Source of the DNA: Tepidanaerobacteraceae bacterium
GTDB lineage: Bacteria; Bacillota; Thermosediminibacteria; Thermosediminibacterales; Tepidanaerobacteraceae
DNA length: 64,000 bases
Reading direction: 5' to 3'
Assembly (NCBI GenBank): GCA_024655905.1
Contig: JANLFP010000008.1
Location: 1 to 64,000 of the forward strand
Position numbers and translations under genes: made by a program. Below the pieces are notes generated by a model, which worked only from the letters and a program-made list of their open reading frames with translations, did not search any database and was not told where the DNA came from. Every line of letters starts with the position of its first letter. Position 1 is the first letter of the stretch. Of the stretch, positions 24,872 through 35,186 are shown piece by piece.

Positions 24872-24908
24872 TATATTGCATATCTGCTGCCCAATTTTGA
24901 GCAATATA
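24872..24908. promoter_or_regulatory. Candidate upstream activating site (inverted repeat) for the lat promoter
   Basis: TATATTGC (24872-24879) and GCAATATA (24901-24908) are a perfect inverted repeat centred about 100 bases upstream of the expected start, a usual distance for sigma-54 enhancer sites. A shorter palindrome, TGCATATGCA, sits at 24819-24828. Binding protein not in the window. Confidence 0.35.
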
Positions 24909-24931
24909 TCGCCTGTTTTTCATTTTTTAAC

Positions 24932-24960
24932 TTGACATCTTCAGTTTAAGAGTGTATTAT
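24932..24960 (+). promoter_or_regulatory. Sigma-A promoter of the ornithine aminotransferase gene
   Basis: TTGACA (24932-24937) and TATTAT (24955-24960) have a 17-base spacer. Start near 24967, about 40 bases before the TTG start codon. The stretch 24681-25007 otherwise holds only the divergent lat regulatory region and no gene. Confidence 0.8.
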
Positions 24961-25007
24961 TATTCATATATTTGTATAATAATAAATCATTTCAGGGGGT
25001 ATTTAAA

Positions 25008-26201
25008 TTGTCAAATAATCAAGAGATAATCAATATCACAGAAAAATACAGCGCTCATAATTACCATCCTTTGCCGATAGTGATTTCCCGTGCCGAAGGT
25101 GTATGGGTAGAAGACCCTGACGGCAATCGCTACATGGATATGTTAAGTGCATACTCCGCACTCAATCAGGGACATCGGCATCCAAAAATCATAGCTGCTT
25201 TAAAGGAACAGGCTGATAGGGTAACTCTGACATCAAGGGCTTTCTATAACGACAAACTGGGACCATTTTGCAAAAAAGTGGCAGAAATAACCGGAAAAGA
25301 TATGATTCTTCCGATGAATTCCGGTGCTGAAGCCGTGGAAACAGCTATCAAAGCCGCCAGGAGATGGGCTTACGATGCAAAAAAAATACCGGAAAATCAA
25401 GCTGAAATCATTGTTTGCGAAGGCAATTTTCACGGCCGTACCACCACCATAATATCCTTTTCCTCCGATGAAGACTATAAGCGGGGATTCGGTCCGTTTA
25501 CCCCTGGTTTTAAAATAATCCCCTACGGAGACATAAATGCATTGAGTGCCGCAATATCGCCAAATACAGCCGCTTTTCTTGTAGAACCCATTCAGGGTGA
25601 AGGCGGAATCAGGATTCCTAAAGAAGGATTTTTAAAACAAGCGTATGAGCTTTGCAAAACAAACAACGTACTTTTTATAGCCGATGAAATTCAAACGGGT
25701 CTTGGCCGTACCGGCAAGCTTTTTGCCTGCGAGTGGGAAAATGTGGTGCCCGATGTCTATATCCTTGGAAAAGCTCTGGGAGGCGGCATACTTCCAATTT
25801 CTGCAGTGGCCGCCGATGAAGACATTATGGGTGTGTTTGAACCGGGTTCCCATGGTTCCACATTCGGCGGAAACCCTCTGGCCTGCGCCTGTGCTATCGC
25901 CGCTCTTGATGTAATCGAGGAGGAGAATCTGGTTCAAAGATCCCTCGAAATGGGCGAATATTTCATAGACAAATTGAGGCAAATAAAAAATCCCTCCATC
26001 AGGGAAATCCGCGGAAAGGGCCTTTTGATAGGAATCGAGCTGGATAAAAACGTTAGACCATACTGCGAAAAGTTGATGGAGTTGGGCCTGCTGTGCAAAG
26101 ATACCCACGAAACAGTCATCCGATTCGCCCCGCCATTGATTATAACAAGAGAAGAAATCGATTGGGCTGTAGAAAGAATAAAAGCGGTTTTTATCAATTA
26201 A
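25008..26201 (+). CDS. rocD: Ornithine aminotransferase
   Basis: A 397-residue class III PLP enzyme that converts ornithine and 2-oxoglutarate to glutamate semialdehyde. Marks are [37 protein letters not shown], the [15 protein letters not shown] stretch and the PLP lysine in [10 protein letters not shown] (about residue 255). I choose the TTG at 25008: CAGGGGGT lies eight bases upstream, and the promoter start near 24967 makes the TTG at 24972 unlikely. It is divergent from lat, so lysine and ornithine degradation genes share an upstream region but use different promoter types. Confidence 0.92.
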   Translation: MSNNQEIINITEKYSAHNYHPLPIVISRAEGVWVEDPDGNRYMDMLSAYSALNQGHRHPKIIAALKEQADRVTLTSRAFYNDKLGPFCKKVAEITGKDMILPMNSGAEAVETAIKAARRWAYDAKKIPENQAEIIVCEGNFHGRTTTIISFSSDEDYKRGFGPFTPGFKIIPYGDINALSAAISPNTAAFLVEPIQGEGGIRIPKEGFLKQAYELCKTNNVLFIADEIQTGLGRTGKLFACEWENVVPDVYILGKALGGGILPISAVAADEDIMGVFEPGSHGSTFGGNPLACACAIAALDVIEEENLVQRSLEMGEYFIDKLRQIKNPSIREIRGKGLLIGIELDKNVRPYCEKLMELGLLCKDTHETVIRFAPPLIITREEIDWAVERIKAVFIN

Positions 26202-26808
26202 CCTTAATCTTGTCTTTAAGTTGCTCAAACTTTTTGTCTCCTATTCCGGAGACATTTTTTATGTCATCTATAGATTTGAAAGGGCCATTTTGGGTTCTAT
26301 AATCGATGATTTTCTGAGCTGTAGCGGGGCCTATGCCCGGTAGCGCATCCAATTCAGAAAGCCCCGCGGTGTTTATGTTTATCTTCCCATCACCTGAAGA
26401 AGCAATGCCCGCAGAATTTTGCTGCAAAGTTGATTCGCCCATTATTTCCCCGATTTCAGGGATATATAATTTATCCTCATCGTGGAGCTTTTGAGCAAGA
26501 TTAATTCGCAATAGGTCAGCTTCAGGAAGGGGCCCGCCTGCCAAATCAATGGCGTCCTTTACCCTCATACCGTCTTCCAGAGTATACACTCCGGGATTCC
26601 TGACTGCGCCGGTCACGTATACCACGACTTTTTTAGGCTGTTCCTGAGATGCGGGAGCTGTGACCGGTATTGCAGGAGCTTCCTGCAGTCTAAATGCCAC
26701 ATTGTCATTTCTTTCGTAAAAAGCATAGTAAACAAGCCCTCCGCTTATTATAGCTATAGCCAGCACAAACCCAAGCAAAATTTTTTCCCTGCTGCTCAAG
26801 TTGAACAT
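26194..26808 (-). CDS. comEA: ComEA-like DNA-binding protein
   Basis: A 204-residue protein with one N-terminal membrane helix (about 9-30), a SLBB-like domain (residues 60-120, [18 protein letters not shown] start), and a C-terminal double helix-hairpin-helix ([36 protein letters not shown]). ComEA binds incoming DNA outside the membrane during transformation. No comEC follows here. Its end overlaps rocD by eight bases in convergent orientation. Confidence 0.9.
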   Translation of the reverse strand: MFNLSSREKILLGFVLAIAIISGGLVYYAFYERNDNVAFRLQEAPAIPVTAPASQEQPKKVVVYVTGAVRNPGVYTLEDGMRVKDAIDLAGGPLPEADLLRINLAQKLHDEDKLYIPEIGEIMGESTLQQNSAGIASSGDGKININTAGLSELDALPGIGPATAQKIIDYRTQNGPFKSIDDIKNVSGIGDKKFEQLKDKIKVN

Positions 26809-26867
26809 TTATTCTCACCCGCACTATTCAATTGCTTCTATCCCGAAAATATAGATATATATTTTCA

Positions 26868-28505
26868 TCATCTTATGGTAATGCGTTTTGCATCATGTAT
26901 GTCTAAATCTATTATTTTATATATCATGCCTATATCCAGACTTTTTCGCAAAACATCGGCCCATCTATCGTATTCCTTCTGCTTGAATCTTGCAAAGTCG
27001 AATATTCCATTCGGTCTAAATCCGTTATCATTTTCATCATTCAGAACATCTCCGGTGGAATGGCTTTTCTGCTTCTTTAAAAAGTCCACAAACCTGGAGG
27101 TAAATTGATAATTGTCGAAAATGCCATGTATATAAGTGCCAAAAACCCGGCCGTCTTGATTTACGCATCCGTCTACAAGATTTACATCTTTCTCCAGGCG
27201 CTTTTGAATATTTACAAAGCCGTGAGAATTTCCATTAGACACGGTTTTACCCATATGTATCTCATAACCTTCCACCCGCGCCCCCCCCAAAGCGCCCGCA
27301 AGTCCCGGCAGACCCTCCATCACGACTCCGGAAATTCTTGTGGTGACCTTTTCCGTTTCTATCTGTGTCTGAACATCCAGCAATCCCAGCCCCTCGCTTT
27401 TCTCAATGTCTCCTTCAATATGATCCGGGTCGCTAATAGTTTTCCCCAGCATCTGATAACCTCCGCATATTCCTACGATTACCGCTCCTCTTTCATATAG
27501 ATGTACGATTTCTTTATGCCATCCTTGAGATTTTACAGCTGCCAGGTCTTCCAGGGTATTTTTTGTCCCGGGAATAATAACCGCATCGGCTTCTCCGATG
27601 ACCATGCCTTTCCTTATATAGGTCAGGCTAACACCTGGATATTCTGCTAGAGGCACAAAATCGGTAAAATTTGATATATGGGGAAGGCAGAGCACTTTTA
27701 TATCAACTACGTCCGAGTCACTGCCGGTACCATCTGAAGCAAAAACTTGCTTTTGCTTTTTTGAATATTTCATTCTATAAATTTCGGCTTCGGGTGAATC
27801 CTCCTCATCCACATATATATCGGTGTACGGCACTACGCCAAGTACGGGCCTTTTTATAATGTCTTCCAGCATTTCAAGGCCCGGTTTTAAAATCTCCAGA
27901 TCTCCCCTGAATTTATTAATGATAACGCCTTTTATCCGGCTTCTTTCATTTTCGTTTAAGAGCAGGAGTGTACCTGCCAGGGAAGCAAAAACCCCTCCTT
28001 TATCAATATCCCCGACAAGTATGACGGGAGCATCCACCAGTTCGGCCATCCCCATATTAACTATATCTCTATCCCTCAGATTAATCTCAGCCGGGCTGCC
28101 CGCTCCTTCTATCACTATTATGTCGTTTTGCTCGGCAAGTCTGTCATAGGCCATTTTTACAGTTTCAAGCAGCTTTGGTTTGAACTCATGGTAATCCATG
28201 GCAGAAAGGTTGCCATACACTTTTCCCATTATTATTACCTGGCAATTTTTGTCAGAACTAGGCTTTAAAAGTACCGGATTCATGAGAACCGAAGGTTCCA
28301 GGCCGCAGGCTTCTGCCTGTGCCACCTGGGCTCTGCCCATTTCAAGGCCTTCCCGGGTTATAAAAGAATTCAAGGCCATATTCTGGGATTTAAATGGCGC
28401 CACTCTATACCCATCCTGTTTAAACACCCTGCATAAACCGGCTGCTATGCGGCTTTTGCCCACCGATGATCCGGTTCCCTGCACCATAATGCAACGAGCG
28501 CTCAT
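26868..28505 (-). CDS. cobQ: Cobyric acid synthase
   Basis: A 545-residue ATP-dependent amidotransferase of cobalamin synthesis, which amidates four side chains of adenosylcobyrinic diamide. The N-terminal ATP-binding domain has GTGSSVGKS (about residue 10), and the C-terminal glutaminase-like domain has [10 protein letters not shown] with the nucleophile cysteine, and [10 protein letters not shown]. Length is slightly above the norm through a charged insert near residue 250. No other cobalamin gene is in the window. Its ATG overlaps the stop of the upstream Suf-like gene by four bases, so it is co-translated with it. Confidence 0.93.
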   Translation of the reverse strand: MSARCIMVQGTGSSVGKSRIAAGLCRVFKQDGYRVAPFKSQNMALNSFITREGLEMGRAQVAQAEACGLEPSVLMNPVLLKPSSDKNCQVIIMGKVYGNLSAMDYHEFKPKLLETVKMAYDRLAEQNDIIVIEGAGSPAEINLRDRDIVNMGMAELVDAPVILVGDIDKGGVFASLAGTLLLLNENERSRIKGVIINKFRGDLEILKPGLEMLEDIIKRPVLGVVPYTDIYVDEEDSPEAEIYRMKYSKKQKQVFASDGTGSDSDVVDIKVLCLPHISNFTDFVPLAEYPGVSLTYIRKGMVIGEADAVIIPGTKNTLEDLAAVKSQGWHKEIVHLYERGAVIVGICGGYQMLGKTISDPDHIEGDIEKSEGLGLLDVQTQIETEKVTTRISGVVMEGLPGLAGALGGARVEGYEIHMGKTVSNGNSHGFVNIQKRLEKDVNLVDGCVNQDGRVFGTYIHGIFDNYQFTSRFVDFLKKQKSHSTGDVLNDENDNGFRPNGIFDFARFKQKEYDRWADVLRKSLDIGMIYKIIDLDIHDAKRITIR

Positions 28506-29425
28506 TGCAAAAAACCCCTCAATATGACGTCTTCGGCTTCCTTTTCGGAAAGCCCAAGAGTCTCCAGCTTCATCAACTGTTCCTCAGCAATTTTCCCAAT
28601 GGCGGCTTCGTGCGTGAGCTGAGCATCGGGATGCTCGGCAGATATGGCAGGTGAAGAGCTTATTCTGGCACGATTCATTATGATGGAATCGCATTCCACA
28701 TGGCCTTTTGCGGACGCTTTTGCCAGCATTACCGGGCGGAAAACCTGTTTTGAATCATCTTTTGCCACTGAACGGGAAATCACTTTTGCACTGCAGTTTT
28801 CTCCTTCAAGTTCTATGAGCATGTCGGATACTGCCTCCTGATGGCCATGAGTCATAAGCCGTTCGATAATTGTCAGGCTGGCGCGTTCTGCAAGTTTTGC
28901 CTTGGTATCGCGGACGGTGCTGTCGACACCCTTTATTTGAGTTAGTTCCATCTCAACCACAGAATCCATTTCCATTACAAGAATGGTCTTTGGATTCAAC
29001 ACCCTTTCGCCGGTACCATCGCCTTCACCATAGTGCTTTTCAACATATTTCATCCTAGCGCCTTTACGCACGATAATCTCATGAATACCGTCGTGCTGAG
29101 CTTTTTTTGAACCCGGATTATGTATCCCGCATCCCGCCACGACCGTTACATCCGCTCCTTCACCTATTTCGATGGTATTATACACCACATCTACAATTCC
29201 CGAAAGGGTGATAAGCACCGGTATATGTACTGCTTCGTTTTTTGTGCCCGGAGACACAAAGATGTTTATACCGGGCCTGTCCGTTTTAGGAATTACCTGT
29301 ATATGGGCAGACGACCTTCTGTCCACGCCCTGCCCATCCTTGCGAATGTTGAAAGCTCCTGAAGGAATGTTGTGAAGGTCGGCTATTGTTTTTAAAAGTT
29401 CCTTATCTATAGCATTCAACGGCAT
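28502..29425 (-). CDS. SufB/SufD-like Fe-S cluster scaffold protein (SmsB type)
   Basis: A 307-residue SufB/D-family protein, much shorter than SufB (about 470). It has the beta-helix core ([39 protein letters not shown]) and the C-terminal family motif ([23 protein letters not shown] in pieces: [15 protein letters not shown]). With the ATPase next to it, it forms the SufBC-type complex for building clusters. I choose the ATG at 29425; GGAGG stands seven bases upstream, while longer starts overlap it. It overlaps the ATPase gene by 23 bases. Confidence 0.87.
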   Translation of the reverse strand: MPLNAIDKELLKTIADLHNIPSGAFNIRKDGQGVDRRSSAHIQVIPKTDRPGINIFVSPGTKNEAVHIPVLITLSGIVDVVYNTIEIGEGADVTVVAGCGIHNPGSKKAQHDGIHEIIVRKGARMKYVEKHYGEGDGTGERVLNPKTILVMEMDSVVEMELTQIKGVDSTVRDTKAKLAERASLTIIERLMTHGHQEAVSDMLIELEGENCSAKVISRSVAKDDSKQVFRPVMLAKASAKGHVECDSIIMNRARISSSPAISAEHPDAQLTHEAAIGKIAEEQLMKLETLGLSEKEAEDVILRGFLQ

Positions 29426-30149
29426 CTTCATCACCTCCGCAATTTTGCTGCCAGCGGCATTTGAAATCACCTTTGAGGGCATCCCACATCTCTTCTCTGG
29501 GGCCTCGTTCCTTTATCTCGCCTTCCGCCATGAGTATTATTTCATCTGCGAGAGATATTACCTTTTCGTGATGGGTTATTACTATGCTGGTAATTCCTCC
29601 CCTCAAATGGTATTTTTTTATCAGGCTAAGCAGTTTTTCAAAACTCCACAGGTCAACTCCGGCTTCAGGCTCATCGTATATCACTATTCTGGAAGGTCTG
29701 GACAGCACTGTTGCAAGTTCGATCCTCTTTATTTCGCCTCCAGAAAGGCTGGCATCACATTCCCTATCCAGATAGTCCTGGGGGCATAAGCCTACAGCTC
29801 TCAATCTCGCATAAGCCGTATCTTCTTCACCGCTCGATGATATTTTCAGAAGATCCTTTACTTTCAAGCCCTTGAAGCGGGGAGGATTTTGGAAAGCATA
29901 ACTGATGCCGGCTTTAGCCCTTTCAGTAATAGTAAAATCGGTTATATCGACATCATCGAGATAAATTTTGCCGCCTGTAGCCTTATAAATTCCCATTATA
30001 GCACGTGCCAGGGAAGTCTTACCCCCACCATTCGGACCGGTTAGAGCGTAGAATTTATTATCCTCCAGTTCTATATTGATGTTTTTTAAAATTGATACCT
30101 CATCTGTGCCATTTGAAACATCAAGATTCAATGATTGTATTTTCAACAT
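29403..30149 (-). CDS. SufC-like ABC ATPase of Fe-S assembly (SmsC type)
   Basis: A 248-residue soluble ABC ATPase. Walker A is GPNGGGKTS (about residue 39), the signature is LSGGEIKR (about 138), Walker B is IVIYDEPEAGVDL. SufC-type ATPases drive the SufB scaffold. The pair stands without SufD, SufS or SufU, resembling the two-gene minimal SUF-like system (SMS) proposed for anaerobes. An ATG at 30149 fits AGAGG spacing better than the one at 30158. Confidence 0.87.
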   Translation of the reverse strand: MLKIQSLNLDVSNGTDEVSILKNINIELEDNKFYALTGPNGGGKTSLARAIMGIYKATGGKIYLDDVDITDFTITERAKAGISYAFQNPPRFKGLKVKDLLKISSSGEEDTAYARLRAVGLCPQDYLDRECDASLSGGEIKRIELATVLSRPSRIVIYDEPEAGVDLWSFEKLLSLIKKYHLRGGITSIVITHHEKVISLADEIILMAEGEIKERGPREEMWDALKGDFKCRWQQNCGGDEDAVECYR

Positions 30150-30240
30150 GCTGCTCATCCTCTTTCAATTGATATTGCTTTATCATCATTTAAGAATAAT
30201 TTTACCTTACTTCGCTCAATATTACAATATTCAGATTGAA

Positions 30241-30283
30241 AAATGAATCAAAAAGCCGGAAAATCCGGCTTTTTGATTCATTT
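30241..30283 (-). terminator. Terminator at the end of leuS
   Basis: A perfect 20-base-pair inverted repeat (30241-30260 with 30264-30283) has three bases in the middle and a core of AAAAAGCCGG and its complement. The leuS stop codon lies inside the stem. T-rich stretches occur on both strands, so it may work both ways. Confidence 0.85.
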
Positions 30284-32728
30284 GACAACTACATTTACCA
30301 GCTTTCCCGGTACAACAATTACCCTGGCAATGCATTTTCCTTCAATATGCGGTTTTAGTTTTTCGCTGCTTAGAACCTGCTTCCTCGCTTCTTCATCGCT
30401 TATTCCTGCTGGAAGGCTTATTTTGCACTTTAATTTACCGTTTACCTGGACAACTATTTCAATTTCTTCCTCGACAATTGCCTCCTCACTGTATTTAGGC
30501 CATCGCATGAGATGGATGCTTTCCCTTTTGCCCATCCTTGCCCATAGTTCCTCAGTCATATGAGGCGCAAATGGCGCAAGCATCAAAAGCAAGCTTTCCA
30601 CTGCTTCTTTCAAAACTGCTCCCGAAAATTCCTGCTCTTTTGCTGCATACAGTCCGTTTACCATTTCCATTATTGCACTTATAGCCGTATTGAAATTAAA
30701 TCTTTCGGATATATCCAGAGTAACCTTTTTTATGGTCCTGTGAACCAAACGCCGCAAATCTTTATCGGCTTTTAAGTGCGCATCTTCTTCATTTATTCGT
30801 GCAGAAAGTTCTTCCACCAGACGCCAAACCCTCTGAAGGAATCTGAAACAACCTTCCACGCCCTGGTCGCTCCATTCAAGGTCTCTTTCCGGAGGCGAAG
30901 CGAACAAGATAAAAAGCCTGGCGGTATCTGCTCCGTATTTATCGATGATATCTTCCGGGCTCACTATGTTGCCCAGGGATTTTGACATTTTCGCACCATC
31001 TTTCAGCACCATGCCCTGGGTTAACAAATTCACGAAGGGCTCATCCACATGCACCAAACCCGCATCGCGCATGGCCTTGTTAAAAAACCTTGAATACATC
31101 AGATGCAGTATCGCGTGCTCAACACCACCGATATATTGATCAACAGGCATCCAGTAATCAAGTTTTTCCTTGTCGAAAGGTTTTTGAGCATTTCTTGCAT
31201 CAGTATATCTGTAATAATACCAGGATGAGCACATGAAGGTATCCATGGTATCTGTCTCCCGGCGAGCAGGTCTTCCGCATTCCGGACATGTGGTATTCAA
31301 AAATTCCTCGCATTCCAGGAGCGGAGATGTCCCTTTAGGATTAAACTCAACATTTGGAGGAAGCATTACAGGCAAATCTTCTTCTGGTACCGGCACCACG
31401 CCGCATTTTTCGCAATATACCATTGGGATAGGCGCTCCCCAGTATCTCTGTCGGGAAATTAGCCAATCCCTGAGCTTATAATTTACTTTTTCTCTGCCCA
31501 TTCCATTTTGTTCCATATACTTTATTATGGCCGCTATAGCCTCAACGTTATCCATACCGTCAAATTTGCTCGAGTTGACAAGGATTCCTCTGCCCACATA
31601 CGCTTCAGTCATTGAGGCTGCATCCATAGCTTCTCCCGAGGGCGATACTACTACCTTAATCGGAAGATTATATTTTCTTGCAAATTCGAAATCCCTCTGG
31701 TCGTGGGCGGGCACTCCCATAACCGCGCCGGTGCCGTATTCCAAAAGCACATAGTTGGCGGTCCATATGGGAATTCTCTCATCGTTCATGGGATTTACGG
31801 CATATGCACCGATAAAAAGTCCTTCCTTTTCGGTTTCAGTTGATGTTCTGGTCACTTCATTCAACTTCTCAATTCTTTTTTGGAATTCCTTAACCGCATT
31901 TTCCTGCATAGTTCCTGCTGACAGTTTGCTTACCAGAGGATGCTCGGGTGCCAGAACAATATAAGAAACACCGTATACGGTATCTGGCCTTGTAGTAAAA
32001 ACCGGTATTTTTTCTCCAGACCCTTCGACCGTGAATGAAAACTCCACGCCTTCACTGCGGCCTATCCAGTTTTCCTGCATTATTTTAACTTTGTCCGGCC
32101 AGCCCGGAAGTTTCTCTAAATCTTTCAACAGCTCATCGGCATACTCGGTAATCTTGAAAAACCACTGTTCCAGATCCTTTTTACCCACCTCAGAGCCGCA
32201 ACGTTCACACCTGCCTTCCACCACCTGTTCGTTGGCAAGCACCGTAGCACAGGATGGGCACCAGTTTACGAAAGACTTTTTGCGGTATGCGAGGCCCATT
32301 TTATATAGTTTTAAAAAAAACCATTGCGTCCATTTGTAATATTCGGGATGGCATGTAGCTATTTCCCGCTCCCAGTCATAGCTCAAACCGAGACTTTTCA
32401 ACTGATTTCTCATATTGTCTATATTATCCCAGGTCCATTTTGCAGGCGGGATTTTATGCTTTATGGCTGCGTTTTCAGCGGGAAGTCCAAAGGCATCCCA
32501 TCCCATGGGATGCAGCACATTGTAGCCGTTCATTCTTTTGAATCTTGCCACCACATCTCCTATGGAATAATTCCTTACATGACCCATGTGAAGCTTTCCC
32601 GACGGGTAGGGGAACATTTCAAGACAATAATATTTCGGCTTCTCCGAATCTTCTACCGCTCTGTAAAGTTTTTGCTCCGCCCATCTTTTTTGCCATTTGT
32701 TTTCAATGGCTTTAAAATCGTAGTTCAA
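30278..32728 (-). CDS. leuS: Leucyl-tRNA synthetase
   Basis: An 816-residue class I synthetase that charges tRNA-Leu. Marks are [16 protein letters not shown] (HIGH, about residue 40), a zinc-type CPSC...CERC cluster (about 155), the CP1 editing domain (about 220-415), [10 protein letters not shown] (KMSKS, about 577) and the C-terminal anticodon and tail domains. It is controlled by the leucine T-box just upstream. The gene starts the conserved leuS block in this genome's minus strand order. Confidence 0.96.
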   Translation of the reverse strand: MNYDFKAIENKWQKRWAEQKLYRAVEDSEKPKYYCLEMFPYPSGKLHMGHVRNYSIGDVVARFKRMNGYNVLHPMGWDAFGLPAENAAIKHKIPPAKWTWDNIDNMRNQLKSLGLSYDWEREIATCHPEYYKWTQWFFLKLYKMGLAYRKKSFVNWCPSCATVLANEQVVEGRCERCGSEVGKKDLEQWFFKITEYADELLKDLEKLPGWPDKVKIMQENWIGRSEGVEFSFTVEGSGEKIPVFTTRPDTVYGVSYIVLAPEHPLVSKLSAGTMQENAVKEFQKRIEKLNEVTRTSTETEKEGLFIGAYAVNPMNDERIPIWTANYVLLEYGTGAVMGVPAHDQRDFEFARKYNLPIKVVVSPSGEAMDAASMTEAYVGRGILVNSSKFDGMDNVEAIAAIIKYMEQNGMGREKVNYKLRDWLISRQRYWGAPIPMVYCEKCGVVPVPEEDLPVMLPPNVEFNPKGTSPLLECEEFLNTTCPECGRPARRETDTMDTFMCSSWYYYRYTDARNAQKPFDKEKLDYWMPVDQYIGGVEHAILHLMYSRFFNKAMRDAGLVHVDEPFVNLLTQGMVLKDGAKMSKSLGNIVSPEDIIDKYGADTARLFILFASPPERDLEWSDQGVEGCFRFLQRVWRLVEELSARINEEDAHLKADKDLRRLVHRTIKKVTLDISERFNFNTAISAIMEMVNGLYAAKEQEFSGAVLKEAVESLLLMLAPFAPHMTEELWARMGKRESIHLMRWPKYSEEAIVEEEIEIVVQVNGKLKCKISLPAGISDEEARKQVLSSEKLKPHIEGKCIARVIVVPGKLVNVVVK

Positions 32729-32756
32729 GCCAAAATCCTCCTTTGAAGTGAAAGTT

Positions 32757-32965
32757 AAAAAAATTAAAGCCTCTCAATCCCTTTAGGGACGAGAAGCCTT
32801 CTCGCGGTACCACCCTAATTGGCTAAAAAAGCCCTGCTCTTTTGCCTTTTAACGCCTGCCGGCTTTTTATTCAAGGCGAGTTCAAAGCTATCTCCTTCCG
32901 GATTTTCACCAGCTTCCGGTCTCTGCAAAGGGTTTTAGCCTCTACTACTCCTTTTGACACCTTTT
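32757..32965 (-). promoter_or_regulatory. T-box leader, leucine-specific, upstream of leuS
   Basis: The T-box core AGGGTGGTACCGCG lies on the minus strand at 32816-32803. Further upstream, GAACTC presents a CTC codon (32880-32878) as specifier, which reads leucine. The AGTA motif of stem I is near 32950. The terminator is AAGCCTTCTCGTCCC paired with GGGATTGAGAGGCTT and ends in TTTTTTT (32763-32757). Uncharged tRNA-Leu would stabilise the antiterminator. The promoter is directly upstream. Confidence 0.93.
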
Positions 32966-32971
32966 TTAGAT

Positions 32972-33000
32972 ATTATATGAAACATCGCTAATTCTGTCAA
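32972..33000 (-). promoter_or_regulatory. Sigma-A promoter of the leuS T-box transcript
   Basis: TTGACA (33000-32995) and TATAAT (32977-32972), both perfect, with 17 bases between. The start would be near 32965, which fixes the left end of the T-box leader. Confidence 0.88.
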
Positions 33001-33052
33001 TATGCTCCTCGCTTTTCTACAGGGATTTGCCTTTTTATGGAACAGCCTTGCA

Positions 33053-33415
33053 TCATTCTGTTTTTGCTATACTGCGCAATCTGCCTGCATCGGCCCAAAG
33101 TCGCTCCAGCATGTAGTATTCCCTCTCGTAAGTATAAAATATATGAACTATTACATCATAAAAATCCAGCAGTATCCATTTCGCTTCGTCGTATCCTTCC
33201 TTGCCCCGCAAAACGAAACCCTCTTCCAAGAGTTTTTTCTCCACTTCGTCAGCCAGGGCTTTTACATGCACAGATGATTTCCCCGTTGCTACAACAAAAT
33301 AGTCCGCCAGAAGAGAAATCCCGCTTATGTCAAGTATTACCACATCCTGACCCTTTTTATCTTCCAGAACTTTTGCAGCAATTATGGCGCAATCTTTGGG
33401 CTCTTTTGCCATCAA
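33053..33415 (-). CDS. rsfS: Ribosome silencing factor
   Basis: A 120-residue RsfS/YbeB/Iojap protein that binds L14 and blocks 30S-50S joining in poor conditions. LDISGISLLADYFVVATG, VKALADEVEKKL and EGYDEAKWILLDFYDVIVHIF (in pieces) are family marks. It ends the nadD-yqeK-lcp-rsfS run, with ten bases to the LCP gene. Confidence 0.93.
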   Translation of the reverse strand: MMAKEPKDCAIIAAKVLEDKKGQDVVILDISGISLLADYFVVATGKSSVHVKALADEVEKKLLEEGFVLRGKEGYDEAKWILLDFYDVIVHIFYTYEREYYMLERLWADAGRLRSIAKTE

Positions 33416-33425
33416 TGTCCCTCCA

Positions 33426-34601
33426 TCAATTGATATCTTTTCCGATTATCACAGTGGTCAAACCCGCTTGAAGCTGGGATTCTTCCTTCATCTGAGCATT
33501 GGTGAAAATCTTTGCGATCTTTTCCGCATCATCTTTTTTTTCTTTGGGGTATAGAATTGTGGTCGTTTCATAGTCAAAGCTATCCGCATTGGCTACCCTG
33601 ACTACTTTAAACCCGTTTTGTTCCAACAATCTGGCGATTCTGGAAGCTATGCCGGAAGAACCGTTTCCGTTCAGCACGGCTACTTTTGAATATCCTCCAT
33701 CGAAAAATATATTATCCACCATCTCGTTCATCTGGGATTGATATGGTATGAAATAGCTTATACCGGAAATATATTTGCCTTCGCCGGGCAGCATGAATGT
33801 TTCAATATTATCGGCTCCGACCTGTCTCGCGAGGTTGGCAAGGCTCGCGATTTCCAAAGGTTGCATATCCGTTTCAACGTTTTCCTGAATCGTGTTTATT
33901 ATTTTAGGTAATTTTAATAAAGTCGAGGGTTTCAAAACGGTCTTTGCCAAAGCCTCAATAAATTTCTGCTGAGCTTTTATTCTGTCAATATCACCGCCCG
34001 GATAGTGCCTATATCTTACAAACTGTTCAGCCTTGTCACCATCCAATACCTGCAGCCCTGGTTTTAAATCAATATGAAGATTGCCCGCATTGTCATCGTA
34101 TTTCATTGCTTTTTCTATATTTATTTCTACTCCGCCCATAGCATCAACTATTTCTTTAAATCCTTTATAATTGACGACGACATAATTATGGATCGGAACA
34201 CCAAGAAAATCCCTAACTGTTTTCACGGCCAGATCCGGCCCGCCGAAAGCCATTGCCGCATTTATCTTCTCGATTCCTACCCCCTGAATTTTAACCCTGG
34301 TATCTCTGGGTATCGACAGCACTTTTATGTTTTTTTTATCCATATCAATACTGAAGACCATCATCGTGTCCGACCTGCAACGGTTATGCTCTTCACTGGC
34401 TCCTATAGTGCCGGCATCCAAACCCAGCAATAATATATTCATTCTGCCGCCTTTGATGAATTCATCAGTACTTGTGCCTTGATTATCAGAACTGCGGGAA
34501 TCTGTCCTGTTTAAACTGTGAACTACGTAATAAAAACCGCTGCCTACTGATAATACTATAAACAATACCGCAATCAATGTATATTTTAAGATTTTTTTCA
34601 T
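33426..34601 (-). CDS. LCP-family (LytR-CpsA-Psr) cell-wall polymer transferase
   Basis: A 391-residue protein with an N-terminal membrane helix (about 5-30), the LCP catalytic domain (about 50-260; LLLGLDAG, SIPRDTRV, RYRHYPGGDIDR) and a C-terminal LytR_C domain (about 300-390; AVLNGNGSSGIASRIA). LCP proteins attach teichoic acids or other polymers to peptidoglycan on the cell surface. It overlaps yqeK by four bases. The nadD-yqeK-LCP-rsfS order is common in Clostridia. Confidence 0.92.
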   Translation of the reverse strand: MKKILKYTLIAVLFIVLSVGSGFYYVVHSLNRTDSRSSDNQGTSTDEFIKGGRMNILLLGLDAGTIGASEEHNRCRSDTMMVFSIDMDKKNIKVLSIPRDTRVKIQGVGIEKINAAMAFGGPDLAVKTVRDFLGVPIHNYVVVNYKGFKEIVDAMGGVEINIEKAMKYDDNAGNLHIDLKPGLQVLDGDKAEQFVRYRHYPGGDIDRIKAQQKFIEALAKTVLKPSTLLKLPKIINTIQENVETDMQPLEIASLANLARQVGADNIETFMLPGEGKYISGISYFIPYQSQMNEMVDNIFFDGGYSKVAVLNGNGSSGIASRIARLLEQNGFKVVRVANADSFDYETTTILYPKEKKDDAEKIAKIFTNAQMKEESQLQAGLTTVIIGKDIN

Positions 34602-35179
34602 GTTCTCTCCTCTCTCCCTTTATGCAAAAGAATAAAGTTTCTGGCGCTTACGGTTCTAGGATGCAGCAGTCTATGACTTTTAATCACATATCTTATGGTG
34701 GAATCAAAAGCGGATGTTAAAGCTTCTTCCAAATCCTTGAAGGCTTTTACTCTCAGGTCTTCAACGCCAGGGAAACATCTTCCGGGTTCGATATAATCGG
34801 AAATATAAATTATTTTTTCAAGCAGCGTCATGTTTTTATCTCCGGTGGTATGCAATCTCACCGCATTCAGTATCTCTTCATCATTGATGCCAAAATCATT
34901 CCTTGCAATTTCCGCCCCCAGCGGTCCATGAATCAATACGGGTTCTTGTTTTTGAATATCATCCAAAAGTATACCAAAATTTTCAGCCATTTTCAACTGT
35001 GCATCAAACGGCACATCTCTTGCGCAATCATGTATGAGCCCCGCAAGTTCAGCCTTCTTAGCATTTGCGCCATATCGGCGGGCGAGTATTAAGGATGTTT
35101 CCATAACCCCGAGCGAATGCTTGAAGCGTCCTTCGTCCATAGATTCCTTTAATTTTGATATAATATCTTCCGGCGCCAT
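34598..35179 (-). CDS. yqeK: YqeK-like HD-domain diadenosine tetraphosphatase
   Basis: A 193-residue HD-domain protein (HSLGVME, GLIHDCARD). Family members hydrolyse Ap4A symmetrically to ADP and clear alarmone-like nucleotides. The ATG at 35179 is preferred, with AGGTGA seven bases upstream; an ATG at 35203 would overlap nadD. It overlaps the LCP gene by four bases. Confidence 0.9.
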   Translation of the reverse strand: MAPEDIISKLKESMDEGRFKHSLGVMETSLILARRYGANAKKAELAGLIHDCARDVPFDAQLKMAENFGILLDDIQKQEPVLIHGPLGAEIARNDFGINDEEILNAVRLHTTGDKNMTLLEKIIYISDYIEPGRCFPGVEDLRVKAFKDLEEALTSAFDSTIRYVIKSHRLLHPRTVSARNFILLHKGREERT

Positions 35180-35186
35180 ATTTCCA

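Noticed and set aside
24681-24930. Lysine riboswitch before lat
   Set aside because: No lysine-riboswitch core pattern was seen; a sigma-54-like promoter lies in the region instead.
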